Part shown: one piece after another, positions 1-10,689 of the stretch
Numbering within the stretch: position 1 is the stretch's first letter
Layout: each line of letters begins with the position of its first letter
NCBI RefSeq assembly: GCF_001660815.1
Contig: NZ_LYMI01000001.1
Span: 124,001 to 188,000 of the forward strand
Direction of reading: 5' to 3'
Length of the DNA: 64,000 nucleotides
From: Xanthomonas nasturtii
GTDB lineage: Bacteria > Pseudomonadota > Gammaproteobacteria > Xanthomonadales > Xanthomonadaceae
The notes under the pieces: generated by a model
Database searches by the model: none
Seen by the model: only the letters and a program-made list of their open reading frames with translations
Told to the model about the DNA's origin: nothing
Translations under genes and position numbers: made by a program

Positions 1-447
1 ACCGGCTGGGGCATCGGTTGGCGTTTGAACCTGTGGGCGCGGCTGGCCGATGGCGAGCATGCGTATCGCATCCTGCAATTGCTGATCTCGCCCGAGCGCA
101 CCTACCCGAATCTGTTCGACGCGCATCCGCCGTTCCAGATCGACGGCAATTTCGGCGGCACCGCCGGCATCACCGAAATGCTGTTGCAAAGCTGGGGCGG
201 CAGCGTGTTTTTGCTGCCCGCATTGCCCGGCGCCTGGCCGCGCGGCAGCGTGCGCGGTCTGCGTGTGCGCGGCGGTGCCAGCGTCGATCTGGAATGGGAT
301 GGCGGTCGCTTGCAGCAGGCACGGGTGCACAGCGATCGTGGCGGGCGTTATCAACTGTCCTACGCCGGGCAGACCCTGGACCTGGAACTGGGCGCAGGCC
401 GCACCCAGCAGGTGGGACTCAACAACAACCGATTGGTGAAGCAATGA
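1..447 (+). CDS. GH95 family glycoside hydrolase (alpha-L-fucosidase/L-galactosidase type), C-terminal part
   Basis: The 5' part lies outside the window, and 148 codons remain in the frame open from base 1. The protein contains the GH95 core motif [15 protein letters not shown] (about visible residues 44-58) and a short beta-rich C-terminal domain. In characterised GH95 enzymes the Asp of this motif is part of the catalytic machinery. GH95 enzymes remove alpha-1,2-linked L-fucose or L-galactose. Here the gene runs directly into xylB, overlapping it by ATGA, so removal of side chains from xylan or xyloglucan is a likely role (inference). No N-terminus or signal peptide can be judged. Confidence 0.85.
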   Translation, partial: TGWGIGWRLNLWARLADGEHAYRILQLLISPERTYPNLFDAHPPFQIDGNFGGTAGITEMLLQSWGGSVFLLPALPGAWPRGSVRGLRVRGGASVDLEWDGGRLQQARVHSDRGGRYQLSYAGQTLDLELGAGRTQQVGLNNNRLVKQ

Positions 448-1937
448 GCTTGTACGTAGGACTGGACGTGGGCACGCAGAGCGTCAAGCTGGTGGCCTAC
501 GACGCGCAGGACCGCGCCGTGGTCGCCACCATCGCAGCGCCGATGGAGCTGATCAGCCGCGACGACGGCACCCGCGAGCAACAGGCGCAGTGGTGGATCG
601 ACGGCATCGTGCATTGCTTTGCGCAGCTCGATGGCGAACAGCGTGCGCGCGTGCGCGGCATTTCCGTGTCCGGCCAGCAGCACGGTTTTGTGCCGGTGGC
701 CGCCGATGGCAGCGTCACCGCACCGGTCAAGCTGTGGTGCGACACCAGCACCGCGCTGGAATGCGACGAGATCATGGATGCGGTCGGCGGCGCGGCAGGC
801 AGTGTCGCAACCGCCGGCAACCCGATCATGGCCGGCTACACCGCCTCCAAGTTGCCGTGGACGCGCAAGCACCGTCCCGAGGCATACGCCGCGATGACCA
901 CGGTGATGCTGCCGCACGACTACATCAATTTCTGGCTCACCGGCGAGCGCTTTGCCGAAGTCGGCGATGCCTCCGGCACCGGCTGGCTGGATGTGCGCAC
1001 GCGCCAGTGGTCCGAGCGCATGCTCGGCGCGATGGATGCGCAGCGCGACCTGCGTGAGGCATTGCCGCCGCTGGTGGAAACCGGCGCGGTTTACCCATTA
1101 TCCGATGCCGCGGCCGAGGCACTGAACCTGCCGGCCGGCGTACGTGTCACCACCGGCGGTGGCGACAACATGATGGCTGCCATCGGCACCGGCAACGTGG
1201 TGCCGGGCCGCCTGACCATGAGCCTGGGCACCAGCGGCACCTTGTTCGCCTACGCCGATCACCCGGTGGTGGACGACGAGGCACGCTGGGCGGCGTTCTG
1301 CTCGTCCAGCGGCGGCTGGTTGCCGCTGATCTGCACGATGAATTGCACCGTCGCCACCGAAGCGGTGATGCGCATGTTCGCCATCACCCGCGACCAGACC
1401 GAAGCGATGATCGCCGACACTGCGCCGGGCGCCGACGGCCTGGTGTTGCTGCCGTTCTTCAACGGCGAGCGCACGCCCAATTTGCCCGATGCACGTGGCT
1501 GCCTGTTCGGTATGGATCTGCACAACACCACCGCTGCGCATTTCTATCGTGCCGCGATGGAAGGGGCGACCTATAGCCTGCGCAACGGCTTCGACGCCTT
1601 CGTGGCGGCCGGCCTGCAGTTCGACACCATCCTGCTCACCGGCGGCGGCAGCAAGAGCGCGCAATGGCGGCAGATGGTGGCCGACGTGTTCAACCTGCAG
1701 GTCGTGGTGCCGACCCAGCCCGAAGGTGCGGCCTTCGGTGCGGCGCTGCAGGCCCTGTGGGCCTGCGACCGCGACGATGGTGGCGATGCCGCGCTGTCGG
1801 ATGTGGTGCTGGAGCACCTGCAGGTGGACGATGCGCTTGCCGCGCAGCCCGACCCGCAGCGCGTGGCCCAGTACCAGCAGCATTACCAGACCTTTCTCAA
1901 GCATCTGCAGGTCGTCAGCCCGCTCTACGCCGGCTGA
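444..1937 (+). CDS. xylB: Xylulokinase
   Basis: A 497-aa FGGY-family carbohydrate kinase that phosphorylates D-xylulose to xylulose 5-phosphate in the cytoplasm. The N-terminal phosphate-binding motif [10 protein letters not shown] lies at residues 6-15. A substrate-loop motif [10 protein letters not shown] follows, and the C-terminal ATP-binding motif [15 protein letters not shown] lies near residues 395-410. Its length is normal for XylB. The ATG overlaps the stop of the upstream GH95 gene (ATGA), which implies translational coupling. xylA follows after 50 bp and then a xylose porter, so the assignment to xylulose rather than another FGGY substrate is strong. Confidence 0.95.
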   Translation: MSLYVGLDVGTQSVKLVAYDAQDRAVVATIAAPMELISRDDGTREQQAQWWIDGIVHCFAQLDGEQRARVRGISVSGQQHGFVPVAADGSVTAPVKLWCDTSTALECDEIMDAVGGAAGSVATAGNPIMAGYTASKLPWTRKHRPEAYAAMTTVMLPHDYINFWLTGERFAEVGDASGTGWLDVRTRQWSERMLGAMDAQRDLREALPPLVETGAVYPLSDAAAEALNLPAGVRVTTGGGDNMMAAIGTGNVVPGRLTMSLGTSGTLFAYADHPVVDDEARWAAFCSSSGGWLPLICTMNCTVATEAVMRMFAITRDQTEAMIADTAPGADGLVLLPFFNGERTPNLPDARGCLFGMDLHNTTAAHFYRAAMEGATYSLRNGFDAFVAAGLQFDTILLTGGGSKSAQWRQMVADVFNLQVVVPTQPEGAAFGAALQALWACDRDDGGDAALSDVVLEHLQVDDALAAQPDPQRVAQYQQHYQTFLKHLQVVSPLYAG

Positions 1938-1987
1938 GCGACACGCCTTTTTCTACAACTCCCCCAGCAGCAAGGACATCACACCCC

Positions 1988-3325
<1,338 letters not shown>

Positions 3326-3412
3326 TGTCCCGTGGCCGGCGGCGCACTGCGCGTCGTCGGCCGATGTCGGCCACCCCCGTGGCCGCTCCTTTGCATGCTT
3401 CCAGGTGAACCC

Positions 3413-4840
3413 ATGTCCAGTGTCTCCGTAAACGGCGCCCCCGATGCCGGTGAGAACACCCGTTTTATCGTCCTGATCAGTTGCGTAGCCACGATCGGAG
3501 GATTCTTGTTCGGTTTCGATAGCGGCGTGATCAACGGCACTGTCGACGGCCTGAAGCAGACCTTCAATTCCAGTGCCGCCGAGACCGGCTTCGAGGTCGC
3601 CTCGATGCTGCTGGGTTGCGCCATCGGCGCCTTCTTTGCCGGCCGCCTGGCCGACCGCTGGGGCCGCCGCGCGGTCCTGATCATTTCTGCAGCGCTGTTC
3701 CTGCTCTCGGCCATCGGCGCCGGCGCATCGCACAGTTCCGCCTTCTTCATCTTCGCGCGCGTGATGGGCGGCTTTGCCGTCGGCGCGGCAAGTGTCATTT
3801 CACCGGCGTATATCGCCGAGGTCGCCTCCGCGCGCTATCGCGGCCGGCTCGCCACGATGCAGCAGATCGCCATCATCAGCGGGCTGTTCTGCGCGTTCCT
3901 GAGCAATTACCTGTTGGCCAACGCCGCTGGCGCGTCCACCGAGCCGCTATGGGGCGGGCAGGCCGCATGGCGCTGGATGTTCTGGATGCAGGCGATTCCG
4001 TCGCTGGCATTTTTGCTGCTGCTGCTGGTCATCCCGGAAAGCCCGCGCTACCTGGTGGTCAAGGGCCGTCGCGAGCAGGCGCTGGTAGTGCTCAAGCGCC
4101 TGTACGGTAACGCGGCTGCGCAGACCAAGCTGAGCGAAATCTCCGGCTCCATGTCGGCCGACCAGCACAAGCCCAAGTTCTCCGACCTGATCAACAAGGC
4201 CACCGGCAAGGTGCGCCCGATCGTCTGGATCGGCGTCGGCCTGGCGGTGTTCCAGCAGCTGGTCGGCATCAACGTGGTGTTCTATTACGGCGCGGTGTTG
4301 TGGCAGGCGGTCGGCTTCTCCGAACAGGACGCCTTGCTGATCAACGTGCTCTCCGGCGGCCTCAGCATTGGCGCCTGCCTGGTCACGGTGATGCTGGTCG
4401 ACAAGATCGGCCGCAAGCCGCTGCTGTGGATCGGCTCGGCAGGCATGGCCGTCTCCCTGGCCCTGGTGACCTACGCGTTCGCCACCGCTTCGCTGGATGC
4501 CACCGGCAAGCTCGCCATGTCCGATGCCATGGGCATGCTCGCGCTGGTCGCCGCCAACGTCTACGTGGTGTTCTTCAACGCCTCGTGGGGCCCGGTGATG
4601 TGGGTGATGCTGGGCGAAATGTTCCCCAACCAGATCCGCGGCTCGGGCCTGGCCATCGCCGGTGCCGCGCAGTGGACCTCCAACTTCGCCATCACCGTCA
4701 GCTTCCCGATCCTGCTCGGCAGCATCGGTTTGGCCGGCGCCTACGGCATCTACACCGTCGCCGCCTTCATCTCGGTGTTCTTCGTCCTCAAGTACGTCTA
4801 CGAGACCAAGGGCAAGGAACTGGAACAAATGGAGGGCTGA
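3413..4840 (+). CDS. xylE: Xylose:proton symporter, MFS sugar porter family
   Basis: A 475-aa, 12-TM sugar porter of the XylE/GLUT class. Visible family signatures are LADRWGRRA in the loop between TM2 and TM3, PESPRYLVVKGRREQA after TM6, DKIGRKPLLWIGSAG between TM8 and TM9, and an ETKGKELEQME tail, a variant of the usual PETKG motif. The ATG at 3413 was chosen because AGGTGA lies six bases upstream; an in-frame region before it has no convincing start. It is the last gene of the xyl block and is followed by a terminator. D-xylose is the likely substrate from context, although related porters take glucose or other pentoses. Confidence 0.92.
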   Translation: MSSVSVNGAPDAGENTRFIVLISCVATIGGFLFGFDSGVINGTVDGLKQTFNSSAAETGFEVASMLLGCAIGAFFAGRLADRWGRRAVLIISAALFLLSAIGAGASHSSAFFIFARVMGGFAVGAASVISPAYIAEVASARYRGRLATMQQIAIISGLFCAFLSNYLLANAAGASTEPLWGGQAAWRWMFWMQAIPSLAFLLLLLVIPESPRYLVVKGRREQALVVLKRLYGNAAAQTKLSEISGSMSADQHKPKFSDLINKATGKVRPIVWIGVGLAVFQQLVGINVVFYYGAVLWQAVGFSEQDALLINVLSGGLSIGACLVTVMLVDKIGRKPLLWIGSAGMAVSLALVTYAFATASLDATGKLAMSDAMGMLALVAANVYVVFFNASWGPVMWVMLGEMFPNQIRGSGLAIAGAAQWTSNFAITVSFPILLGSIGLAGAYGIYTVAAFISVFFVLKYVYETKGKELEQMEG

Positions 4841-4877
4841 TCGCCTCTGTATGCCGATATCGGCATGGAAAACGAAG

Positions 4878-4904
4878 AAGGCCGCGCACTGCGTGGCCTT
4901 TTTT
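4878..4904 (+). terminator. Rho-independent terminator after the xylose porter gene
   Basis: A ten-base-pair stem (4878-4887 with 4891-4900, one G-T wobble) encloses a 3-nt loop and runs into a T-run. It lies 37 bp after the porter stop codon and closes the xyl block. Confidence 0.9.
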
Positions 4905-5141
4905 GTACTTCGGAGTTGCTATCTCAGCAGCCTGCTACATCTCTTGGCGGCGCAATCCCCGGTATCAGACCTGGGGCGCCAAGTACAGGGCGCTGCATCC
5001 GCCACCGACGAACTCGGCAATTACTTCATGTAACTCGCCTCGTCGCAAGGCGCGCAGCAACTTGATTTTAGAGGCGCTGTCGCGTACCGAAAGCAACATC
5101 ACCAAAGGCCGCCATGCCATCGCAGCCGCCACCTGGAAATC

Positions 5142-5215
5142 CACGTCGCTTTCGGCCTCGCGCAGGAAGCCGGTGACCTGCCCGTCGGTCAAACGCTTGT
5201 TTACTTCCAATCTCC
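5142..5215 (-). pseudogene. Remnant of an IS3-family transposase OrfA (5' end only)
   Basis: Reading leftward from 5204 the frame gives VNKRLTDGQVTGFLREAESDV, which closely matches the start of IS3-family OrfA proteins (consensus like MxKRFTxEQIIGFLREAEAG). The expected ATG/GTG is replaced by GTA. An AAGGAGATTGG ribosome site still sits in front of it. After about 21 residues the similarity ends and the frame continues as unrelated sequence to 4965. This is a short scar, not a working insertion sequence. The left IS end may lie near 5262-5276, but I cannot define it without a reference element. Confidence 0.55.
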
Positions 5216-5255
5216 TTCGGGGTAGGGAATTGGACTCCAAACTGGGGTGCTACTC

Positions 5256-5578
5256 AAAATCGGGGGGACGTCGCAGGCCCAGCAGTCCTTGGAGACACGG
5301 ATCACGCGGCGCATGGGCATTGCAGCCGCCACGATGCTCGTAGCGGGTATGTTGGGCCTGGGGCGGTGGCCTACTCGGTGGGCATCATCAACGAAAAGCG
5401 AACCGAACTTGCACAGCTTCGAGCGTCCATCGATTACCTGGACCGCGTGTCGCGTGCGGACGTGGCTCCCTGTGGCGAAGGTCGGCTTTGTGCCACCTTT
5501 GAGAAAAACGGTCCGCGTTACTGCAAACAACGGCAATACCGGGTAATCAACCCGCGGCCGATGTCCGCATCGCAATGA
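5256..5578 (+). pseudogene. Frameshifted small membrane-anchored coiled-coil protein (possibly mobilisation-associated)
   Basis: Two overlapping frames read as one protein if one missing base near 5361 is restored. Frame one gives ITRRMGIAAATMLVAGMLGLG and frame two continues as AVAYSVGIINEKRTELAQLR. The product would be a TM helix, a short coiled coil, and a tail with RLCATFEKNGPRY. Small proteins with this layout are often encoded next to relaxase genes on mobilisable plasmids (family recollection, not checked). The 5' end is lost next to the IS3 scar. Function is uncertain. Confidence 0.4.
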
Positions 5579-5785
5579 CTGCGACAGTGCCTATCGCTTG
5601 CTGCCGAAGCCATCGTTCATCCATGTATGGGGCTAATGCACCAGCAAAGTGCAATGCGCGTCGTTAAACGCACACGCTACACGCCAGAACGTACACGCCG
5701 TTATCGCAATGTGTGCGCCATCGCTATACTCCGTTTAGCAATTCCCTCCAGACTAGGATGCATCGTGGAACCAAGGAGTGGTGGT

Positions 5786-7336
5786 ATGGCAGTAGCTAAA
5801 GAGCTTGTCAGGGGCATGCTGATCAGCGTGTGCTACTGCTTGGCGTTCTTGTCGCTTTGGTATTGCTCAATCGACCAATGGTATCTGCCGGTTGGCTTGC
5901 GTGTGGTCACCCTACTGTTCAGGCCATATCGCGAATGGCCTTTTCTTCTGGCAGGGGATGCGGCCGCAATGCTTTGGTTGCGCATACCGCTTTCGCTTAA
6001 TCAGGGTTACGACATGACGTGGGCCTATCTGAGCCCTGTCCTGCATTCGCCGATGATCGCCTGCTCTATCTGGCTAGCGAAACATTACGGACGGAAGCTG
6101 ATCCAGCAAACTCCTTTTTTAATCCCGTTTGCAATCGCTGTTGCTTTATGTAATTCGCTGTGGAGCATTATTCTCAATGCCTCACTCGGTGGGCCGAGTA
6201 CAGAAAATTTAGTTATATCCCTTTTTCGCTATTGGTTGGGTGGGTATCTTGGAATATTGAGCTTTTTGCTTCCAGTTTTGCTTTGGTCGCCTCAGAGGCG
6301 AGGGCCGACACGTATCGATCTGCCCAGAGATCTCGGAATGTCGGTCGTTAGCATTCTGGTGCTGTTCTACACCCTTGGCTACACCCAGCTGCCATTGCTG
6401 CGTGAGATGTTGATGGCGGCATTGATCGGGCCGGCTATTTTCCTTACCCGCCGTCATGGCTGGACGGGGACTGCTTTAGGCACCTTACTTGCCAATTTTG
6501 CATTGGCCATAACGTTGCCAAAGACTTATGAGATCGGTTACTACAATCCGACGCTGTTTGTTGTGCAAGTGTTTCACGTAGTTGTCAGTGCTGCCCTCTT
6601 TATTTTTAGTGCGAGGCTTGTTAAGCCTGTAAAGCGCTTTGATACTATCCGGCGAGTCAGGGCTGATGCCCAGAAGGCTGTTCGAGAAAGTTATCTATCC
6701 GCAGAAAGGATGCTTCGGAATCGGGTTGTTGATTATTCTGACGTCAATGTTCAGATGAATCGCATGCGGAAGTCAGTGATAGCGGATCTTCGTGAGCGTG
6801 GGCACCACGCTGCTGCAATGGAAATGACTCGCTTTGCCGTACTTGAGTCTCAGCTTCTACAAGAATATGTCGCAGCGTTATATCCTTTGGAAATTGAGAC
6901 GCATGGCCTGTTTCGAGCGCTGCGCTCGCCAGCATTTGAACGGCTGAATTCCACAAAGTTTGATTGCTTACTGCATGGCGATAGCCAATCGTTAACACTT
7001 GGCTTGCAGCTGGCCGCCTATCGTTGCGTCCTGAATGCACTAGAGCTGCTACCTGTAGCGAACAAGCACTTCATACACGCACGTGCCTGGCGTGGTAGGG
7101 GGGCGCAAGGTGTCGTCATAAGAATATTTTCGGACACGTCGTTGGTGAATTACGTACGGCGTGAGTCCCCGGAAGCTGAGGCTGAATTTCGCGCCCGTCT
7201 TAAATCGCATGGCGGCATATTCAGGCGCCGCCATGCGTTAGTGCTCACCTTCTTGGTTGCAGAAGCATCTGCCGTTATTGCGACGGAGAAACCTTCCAAT
7301 TTTCCGCGTTGGCTTGCCGCTCGACATGTACGGTGA
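5786..7336 (+). CDS. MASE1-type membrane sensor protein with degenerate histidine-kinase-like C-terminus
   Basis: A 516-aa protein. Residues 1-290 hold about eight hydrophobic segments with the layout of MASE1 sensor domains. Residues 300-500 resemble a LytS/HPK7-like dimerisation and ATPase region: a helical stretch RMLRNRVVDYSDVNVQMNRM, then YRCVLNALELL where an N-box would be expected. No clear phosphoacceptor-His motif and no G-boxes are visible, so kinase activity is doubtful. The ATG at 5786 is chosen over longer in-frame starts because AAGGAG lies seven bases upstream. Base composition is visibly poorer in GC than the surroundings, suggesting transfer. Its last 62 bp overlap the convergent secreted-protein gene. 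There is no partner response regulator nearby. Confidence 0.75.
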   Translation: MAVAKELVRGMLISVCYCLAFLSLWYCSIDQWYLPVGLRVVTLLFRPYREWPFLLAGDAAAMLWLRIPLSLNQGYDMTWAYLSPVLHSPMIACSIWLAKHYGRKLIQQTPFLIPFAIAVALCNSLWSIILNASLGGPSTENLVISLFRYWLGGYLGILSFLLPVLLWSPQRRGPTRIDLPRDLGMSVVSILVLFYTLGYTQLPLLREMLMAALIGPAIFLTRRHGWTGTALGTLLANFALAITLPKTYEIGYYNPTLFVVQVFHVVVSAALFIFSARLVKPVKRFDTIRRVRADAQKAVRESYLSAERMLRNRVVDYSDVNVQMNRMRKSVIADLRERGHHAAAMEMTRFAVLESQLLQEYVAALYPLEIETHGLFRALRSPAFERLNSTKFDCLLHGDSQSLTLGLQLAAYRCVLNALELLPVANKHFIHARAWRGRGAQGVVIRIFSDTSLVNYVRRESPEAEAEFRARLKSHGGIFRRRHALVLTFLVAEASAVIATEKPSNFPRWLAARHVR

Positions 7337-7751
7337 AATTAGCAGTCCGGTAAACCAGGCGCGCATTGGGGCCTAGTGCGGTGACAGCTGCCGTCGGCGT
7401 AGAGCCCGCCCAGATCGAATTGACTGTGGGCAATATGACTCGATCGGCGTCCTTGCCCATTGGCAGCACCCACATTGCTTCGTCGACGCGTGCTACAACC
7501 GCTCTGACAGTTCCTTCCGTATCGTTGATCTGCAGGTATGTCACCCCATCACGTTGGAACTCGTAGATCGACCACGCGGGATCCAATGTGAGGTTGGTGG
7601 CTGCTGTCGGGTTGCGCTCACCTAGTCCACTGGTTGCACGCGCACCTATACCGCCTGCGCAGCACCCCCCGGTCTGAGCAAATACTTGGCCGACCATCAA
7701 AACGCCGGCCAGGAAGCAAATGGTCTTCATTGCGATTTTTGTCGTTCCCAT
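7275..7751 (-). CDS. Small secreted protein of unknown function
   Basis: A 158-aa protein with a signal peptide (hydrophobic core ICFLAGVLMVGQVFA, cleavage expected before QTGGCC). The mature N-terminus carries a Cys-Cys pair in a glycine-rich stretch. The remainder is a compact beta-rich domain (AWSIYEFQRDGVTYLQIND, then MWVLPMGKDADRV). I do not recognise a named family. The start at 7751 has AGGGGAAGG eight bases upstream; the alternative ATG at 7730 lacks a ribosome site. It overlaps the 3' end of the MASE1 gene by 62 bp on the opposite strand, and the two lower-GC genes probably moved together. Confidence 0.7.
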   Translation of the reverse strand: MGTTKIAMKTICFLAGVLMVGQVFAQTGGCCAGGIGARATSGLGERNPTAATNLTLDPAWSIYEFQRDGVTYLQINDTEGTVRAVVARVDEAMWVLPMGKDADRVILPTVNSIWAGSTPTAAVTALGPNARLVYRTANFTVHVERQANAENWKVSPSQ

Positions 7752-8126
7752 GATTGTCGCCTTCCCCTGCTAGGGGCGATTCTGCCTGCGATTCAGGCTC
7801 GCCTACGTTACTTCCATAAAGCGGACGGGTGTGGGAGATCACACAAAAATTGCCGACAGTGACTCTGTCTTGCGCACTTTCGATTTTTAGGTGGGACTAA
7901 CTCAGCCTTTATCTCCTGCCAATATCTTATCGACTGCAGTGCCCTAGAGGATATGCAGAGTCAGTTATTTGACAGTTGGCCTACTGTCGACACTGGTCTC
8001 AGCGAAAAGTCGCGTTCGTCTTAACGTCGGAAATTAAGAGCCGCCGGATGGTAAACCTGCCGTCTTGCTCAGTTCGCTAGGAGTGCGAATCTTGACGAGG
8101 TTTTTGAACGCTATAACCCAAGCGAC
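7752..8126. other. Intergenic stretch without a supported gene
   Basis: These 375 bp are lower in GC than the housekeeping DNA. They must hold the promoter of the leftward secreted-protein gene. I see no open frame with a plausible start and no clear hairpin. Confidence 0.5.
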
Positions 8127-8351
8127 CTAGCGCTTTGCTCCAAAATCCTGCAGCGCATGCCGAAACCACTCAATCACCTGCTGGTGATGCGCAGGCCCCC
8201 AGCGACGCAGGAACTGCTGAGTGTGGTGATCGGCAGGGTCTTGGAGCGCTGCGAGGCGCCGGGCAATGAAGGTTGCTGTCAGGGGCTGGGCGCAGTCGAT
8301 CTCAATGCAGCGACGCCAGGCGTCGTAGGTCTCGGGGATAGGGTGGGACAT
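8127..8351 (-). CDS. Small conserved-type hypothetical protein
   Basis: A 74-aa hydrophilic protein (MSHPIPETYDAWRRCIEIDC start, FRHALQDFGAKR end) with even codon use and no TM segment. It resembles the short uncharacterised proteins common in xanthomonads, but I cannot name a domain. The ribosome site is weak (AGAAG about eight bases upstream). It lies between the accessory patch and amiC, facing away from amiC. Confidence 0.6.
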   Translation of the reverse strand: MSHPIPETYDAWRRCIEIDCAQPLTATFIARRLAALQDPADHHTQQFLRRWGPAHHQQVIEWFRHALQDFGAKR

Positions 8352-8576
8352 GGGCGGCTTCTGGACGAGGAGATGAACACGGGGGCGCAGGAAGGCGGCA
8401 ACAGGCTTGCTTTTGCTGAAGAAATGTTACTTTATAACACTTCATCTTCGCCGCGCAGTCTTACCTCCCGTGTTCTGCCTTCTCCTGTGGTGCAGCTGCT
8501 GCCCTGAATCGCACCGCGCTCTGCGCTGCCGTTTGCTGTGGCGGGTCGATTGCTTGAGTTGTGAGGGCAGGGCGTG

Positions 8577-9734
8577 ATGAAGCGTCGGCATCTGTTACAG
8601 GGTGGAGCTGCTGCATTGATGCTTGCACCGACCTTCGGGGCTGCGCGGGGGCTCCCGGCCTTGCGGGGATACCGCGTGCAACAGCAGGGCGAGTTGCTTC
8701 TCCTGCGGCTGGAGCTGGGTGCGCAGGTGGCCTACCGCAGTTTCAGGTTGTCCGATCCTGAGCGCGTGGTTATCGATCTCTCTGGCGCGTCGCCGCAGTC
8801 GCCTCCTATCGATCCGATGCCCGCCGGCACTGCGGTAACCCGCATACGCAGCGCGCCGCATCTGGATGGTCTGCGCGTCGTGCTGGATCTGCAGCAGCCC
8901 TGTTCAGTCGACATGCGCTGGGATGGCAGTGCGCTGGTGCTGGAGCTGGCCACCATGCCCGGTGGCGCGGCCCTGACCGTCAGCGACCATGCTGCTGAAA
9001 CAGCGCCCGCAGACCCGGCCCGTTCGCGCCTGCATCCCTATGTCGTCGCCATCGATGCCGGCCACGGCGGCAAGGATCCGGGCGCGGTCAGTGCCGATGC
9101 GCGTTACGAAAAACATGTCGCCATGGCGGTGGCCGGGCGGCTGCATCAACGCCTGGCCAACGATGCACGCTATCGGCCCACCATGATCCGCAGCGACGAC
9201 CGCTTCGTGCCGTTGCATGAGCGCGTGTTGATTGCACATCGCCACAACGCGGATTTGTTCGTCTCCATCCATGCCGATGCCGCGCCAACACGCCAAGCGC
9301 GCGGCGCCTCGGTGTTTGCGCTCTCTCAGACTGGTTCCAGTTCGGCACTGGCGCGTTGGATCGCCGATAGCGAGAACGCGGCCGACGACATGGGCGACAC
9401 CGCGCGCCGGCTGCGGGTGCCGAGCAATCCGGTGCTGTCGCAGGTGCTGGCCGACCTGTCGCTGAGCGGCACCATCGCCAGCAGCCTTGCGTTTGGCACG
9501 TTGATGCTGGCGCGCCTGCAGCAGGTGACGCAACTGCACCAACACCAGGTCGGGCAGGCCGGCTTTGCGGTGCTGAAATCGCCGGATATTCCCTCGTTGC
9601 TGGTGGAAACCGGCTTCATGAGCAATCGCGACGATTGCCGGCGCCTGTGCGGCGATACGCATCAGGACGAGCTGGCGCAGACGCTGCATGCGGGCATCGA
9701 CGACTACTTCGCTGCCTTTCCCGGTCGCGCCTGA
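8577..9734 (+). CDS. amiC: N-acetylmuramoyl-L-alanine amidase, Tat-exported, AMIN plus Amidase_3
   Basis: A 385-aa periplasmic amidase that cleaves the bond between MurNAc and the stem peptide during daughter-cell separation. A twin-arginine signal (KRRHLLQGGAAAL) occupies residues 1-27. An AMIN septum-targeting domain follows (about 30-125). The Amidase_3 domain (about 155-380) has the zinc-site motif IDAGHGGKDPGA, a Glu in RYEKH, VSIHADA, and the catalytic Glu in LVETGFMSN. GTG at 8574 is an in-frame alternative to ATG at 8577; GAGGGCAGGG precedes both. folE2 follows after 37 bp. Confidence 0.93.
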   Translation: MKRRHLLQGGAAALMLAPTFGAARGLPALRGYRVQQQGELLLLRLELGAQVAYRSFRLSDPERVVIDLSGASPQSPPIDPMPAGTAVTRIRSAPHLDGLRVVLDLQQPCSVDMRWDGSALVLELATMPGGAALTVSDHAAETAPADPARSRLHPYVVAIDAGHGGKDPGAVSADARYEKHVAMAVAGRLHQRLANDARYRPTMIRSDDRFVPLHERVLIAHRHNADLFVSIHADAAPTRQARGASVFALSQTGSSSALARWIADSENAADDMGDTARRLRVPSNPVLSQVLADLSLSGTIASSLAFGTLMLARLQQVTQLHQHQVGQAGFAVLKSPDIPSLLVETGFMSNRDDCRRLCGDTHQDELAQTLHAGIDDYFAAFPGRA

Positions 9735-9771
9735 GCCGCGATCGCCACCTTTACCCTTCGACGAGCACCCG

Positions 9772-10689
9772 ATGTCCGCCACGCTTCCCGATGTTGCCGT
9801 TACCGAACTCTCCGCCCTGAGTGCGCCGTTGCGCTGGGTGGGCATGCAGGACATCGCCATCCCTGTGCATCTGCAAGCTGGCGGCGCCGGGCTTGCCGCG
9901 CGCGCCAGCGTGCAGGTCGATCTGCCGCGGCCCGAGCTCAAGGGCATCCATATGTCGCGGCTGTATCGCCTGCTGGACCTGCATCTGCAGCAGCCGGTGT
10001 CGCCGGCCATGCTGTCGCAGCTGCTGCAGGCGCTGGTCGCCAGTCATGCCGATTGCGGGAGCCGCGCGGCGCGGCTGACGCTGCGCTTTGACATGCTGCT
10101 GCGCATGCCGGCGTTGCGCAGCGAAGGGCTGAGCGGCTGGCGTGCCTATCCGGTGCACATCGTCGCGCACCGCAGGGCAGGGCACACCACAATCCAGCTA
10201 CAGGTCGATGTGCTGTACGCGTCCACCTGCCCATGTTCGGCGGCGTTGTCGCGGCAGTTGCTGAGCGATGCGTTCGTGCAGCAGCACGCCGGGCGCGAGG
10301 CGCTGCCGCTGCAGGAGGTTGCGCAATGGCTGCAGGAGCACGGTTCCTACGCCACCCCGCATAGCCAACGCAGCGTGGCGCAGGTGCGCATTGAGCTGGG
10401 CGCGGAAACGCAGCGCTTTGCGATCCGTGAACTGCTCGATCTTTGCGAGCAGGCGCTGGCAACGCCGGTGCAGGCCGCGGTGCGGCGGACCGACGAGCAG
10501 GAGTTCGCGCGCTTGAATGGCGCAAACCTGATGTATGTCGAAGACGCAGCGCGACGCCTGCGCAAGGCGCTGGCAGAGCACCACGCGACCTTTGATGTGG
10601 CAGTGCGCCATCTGGAAAGCCTGCATGCCCACGACGCCGTCGCCGAAACCGGCAGCGACGCCGAGTTACCTTCTTTAGCTGCCGTGTGA
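9772..10689 (+). CDS. folE2: GTP cyclohydrolase I, type IB
   Basis: A 305-aa enzyme that converts GTP to 7,8-dihydroneopterin triphosphate, the first step of folate synthesis. The FolE2 signature STCPCS with the catalytic/metal Cys pair is near residues 153-158, followed by ATPHSQRSVAQVRIEL, where a His expected in the active site is seen. The C-terminal NGANLMYVEDAARRLR helix is typical. GCYH-IB uses varied metals and in many bacteria is the zinc-sparing form. I see no Zur box upstream. It follows amiC closely and may be cotranscribed with it. Confidence 0.92.
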   Translation: MSATLPDVAVTELSALSAPLRWVGMQDIAIPVHLQAGGAGLAARASVQVDLPRPELKGIHMSRLYRLLDLHLQQPVSPAMLSQLLQALVASHADCGSRAARLTLRFDMLLRMPALRSEGLSGWRAYPVHIVAHRRAGHTTIQLQVDVLYASTCPCSAALSRQLLSDAFVQQHAGREALPLQEVAQWLQEHGSYATPHSQRSVAQVRIELGAETQRFAIRELLDLCEQALATPVQAAVRRTDEQEFARLNGANLMYVEDAARRLRKALAEHHATFDVAVRHLESLHAHDAVAETGSDAELPSLAAV

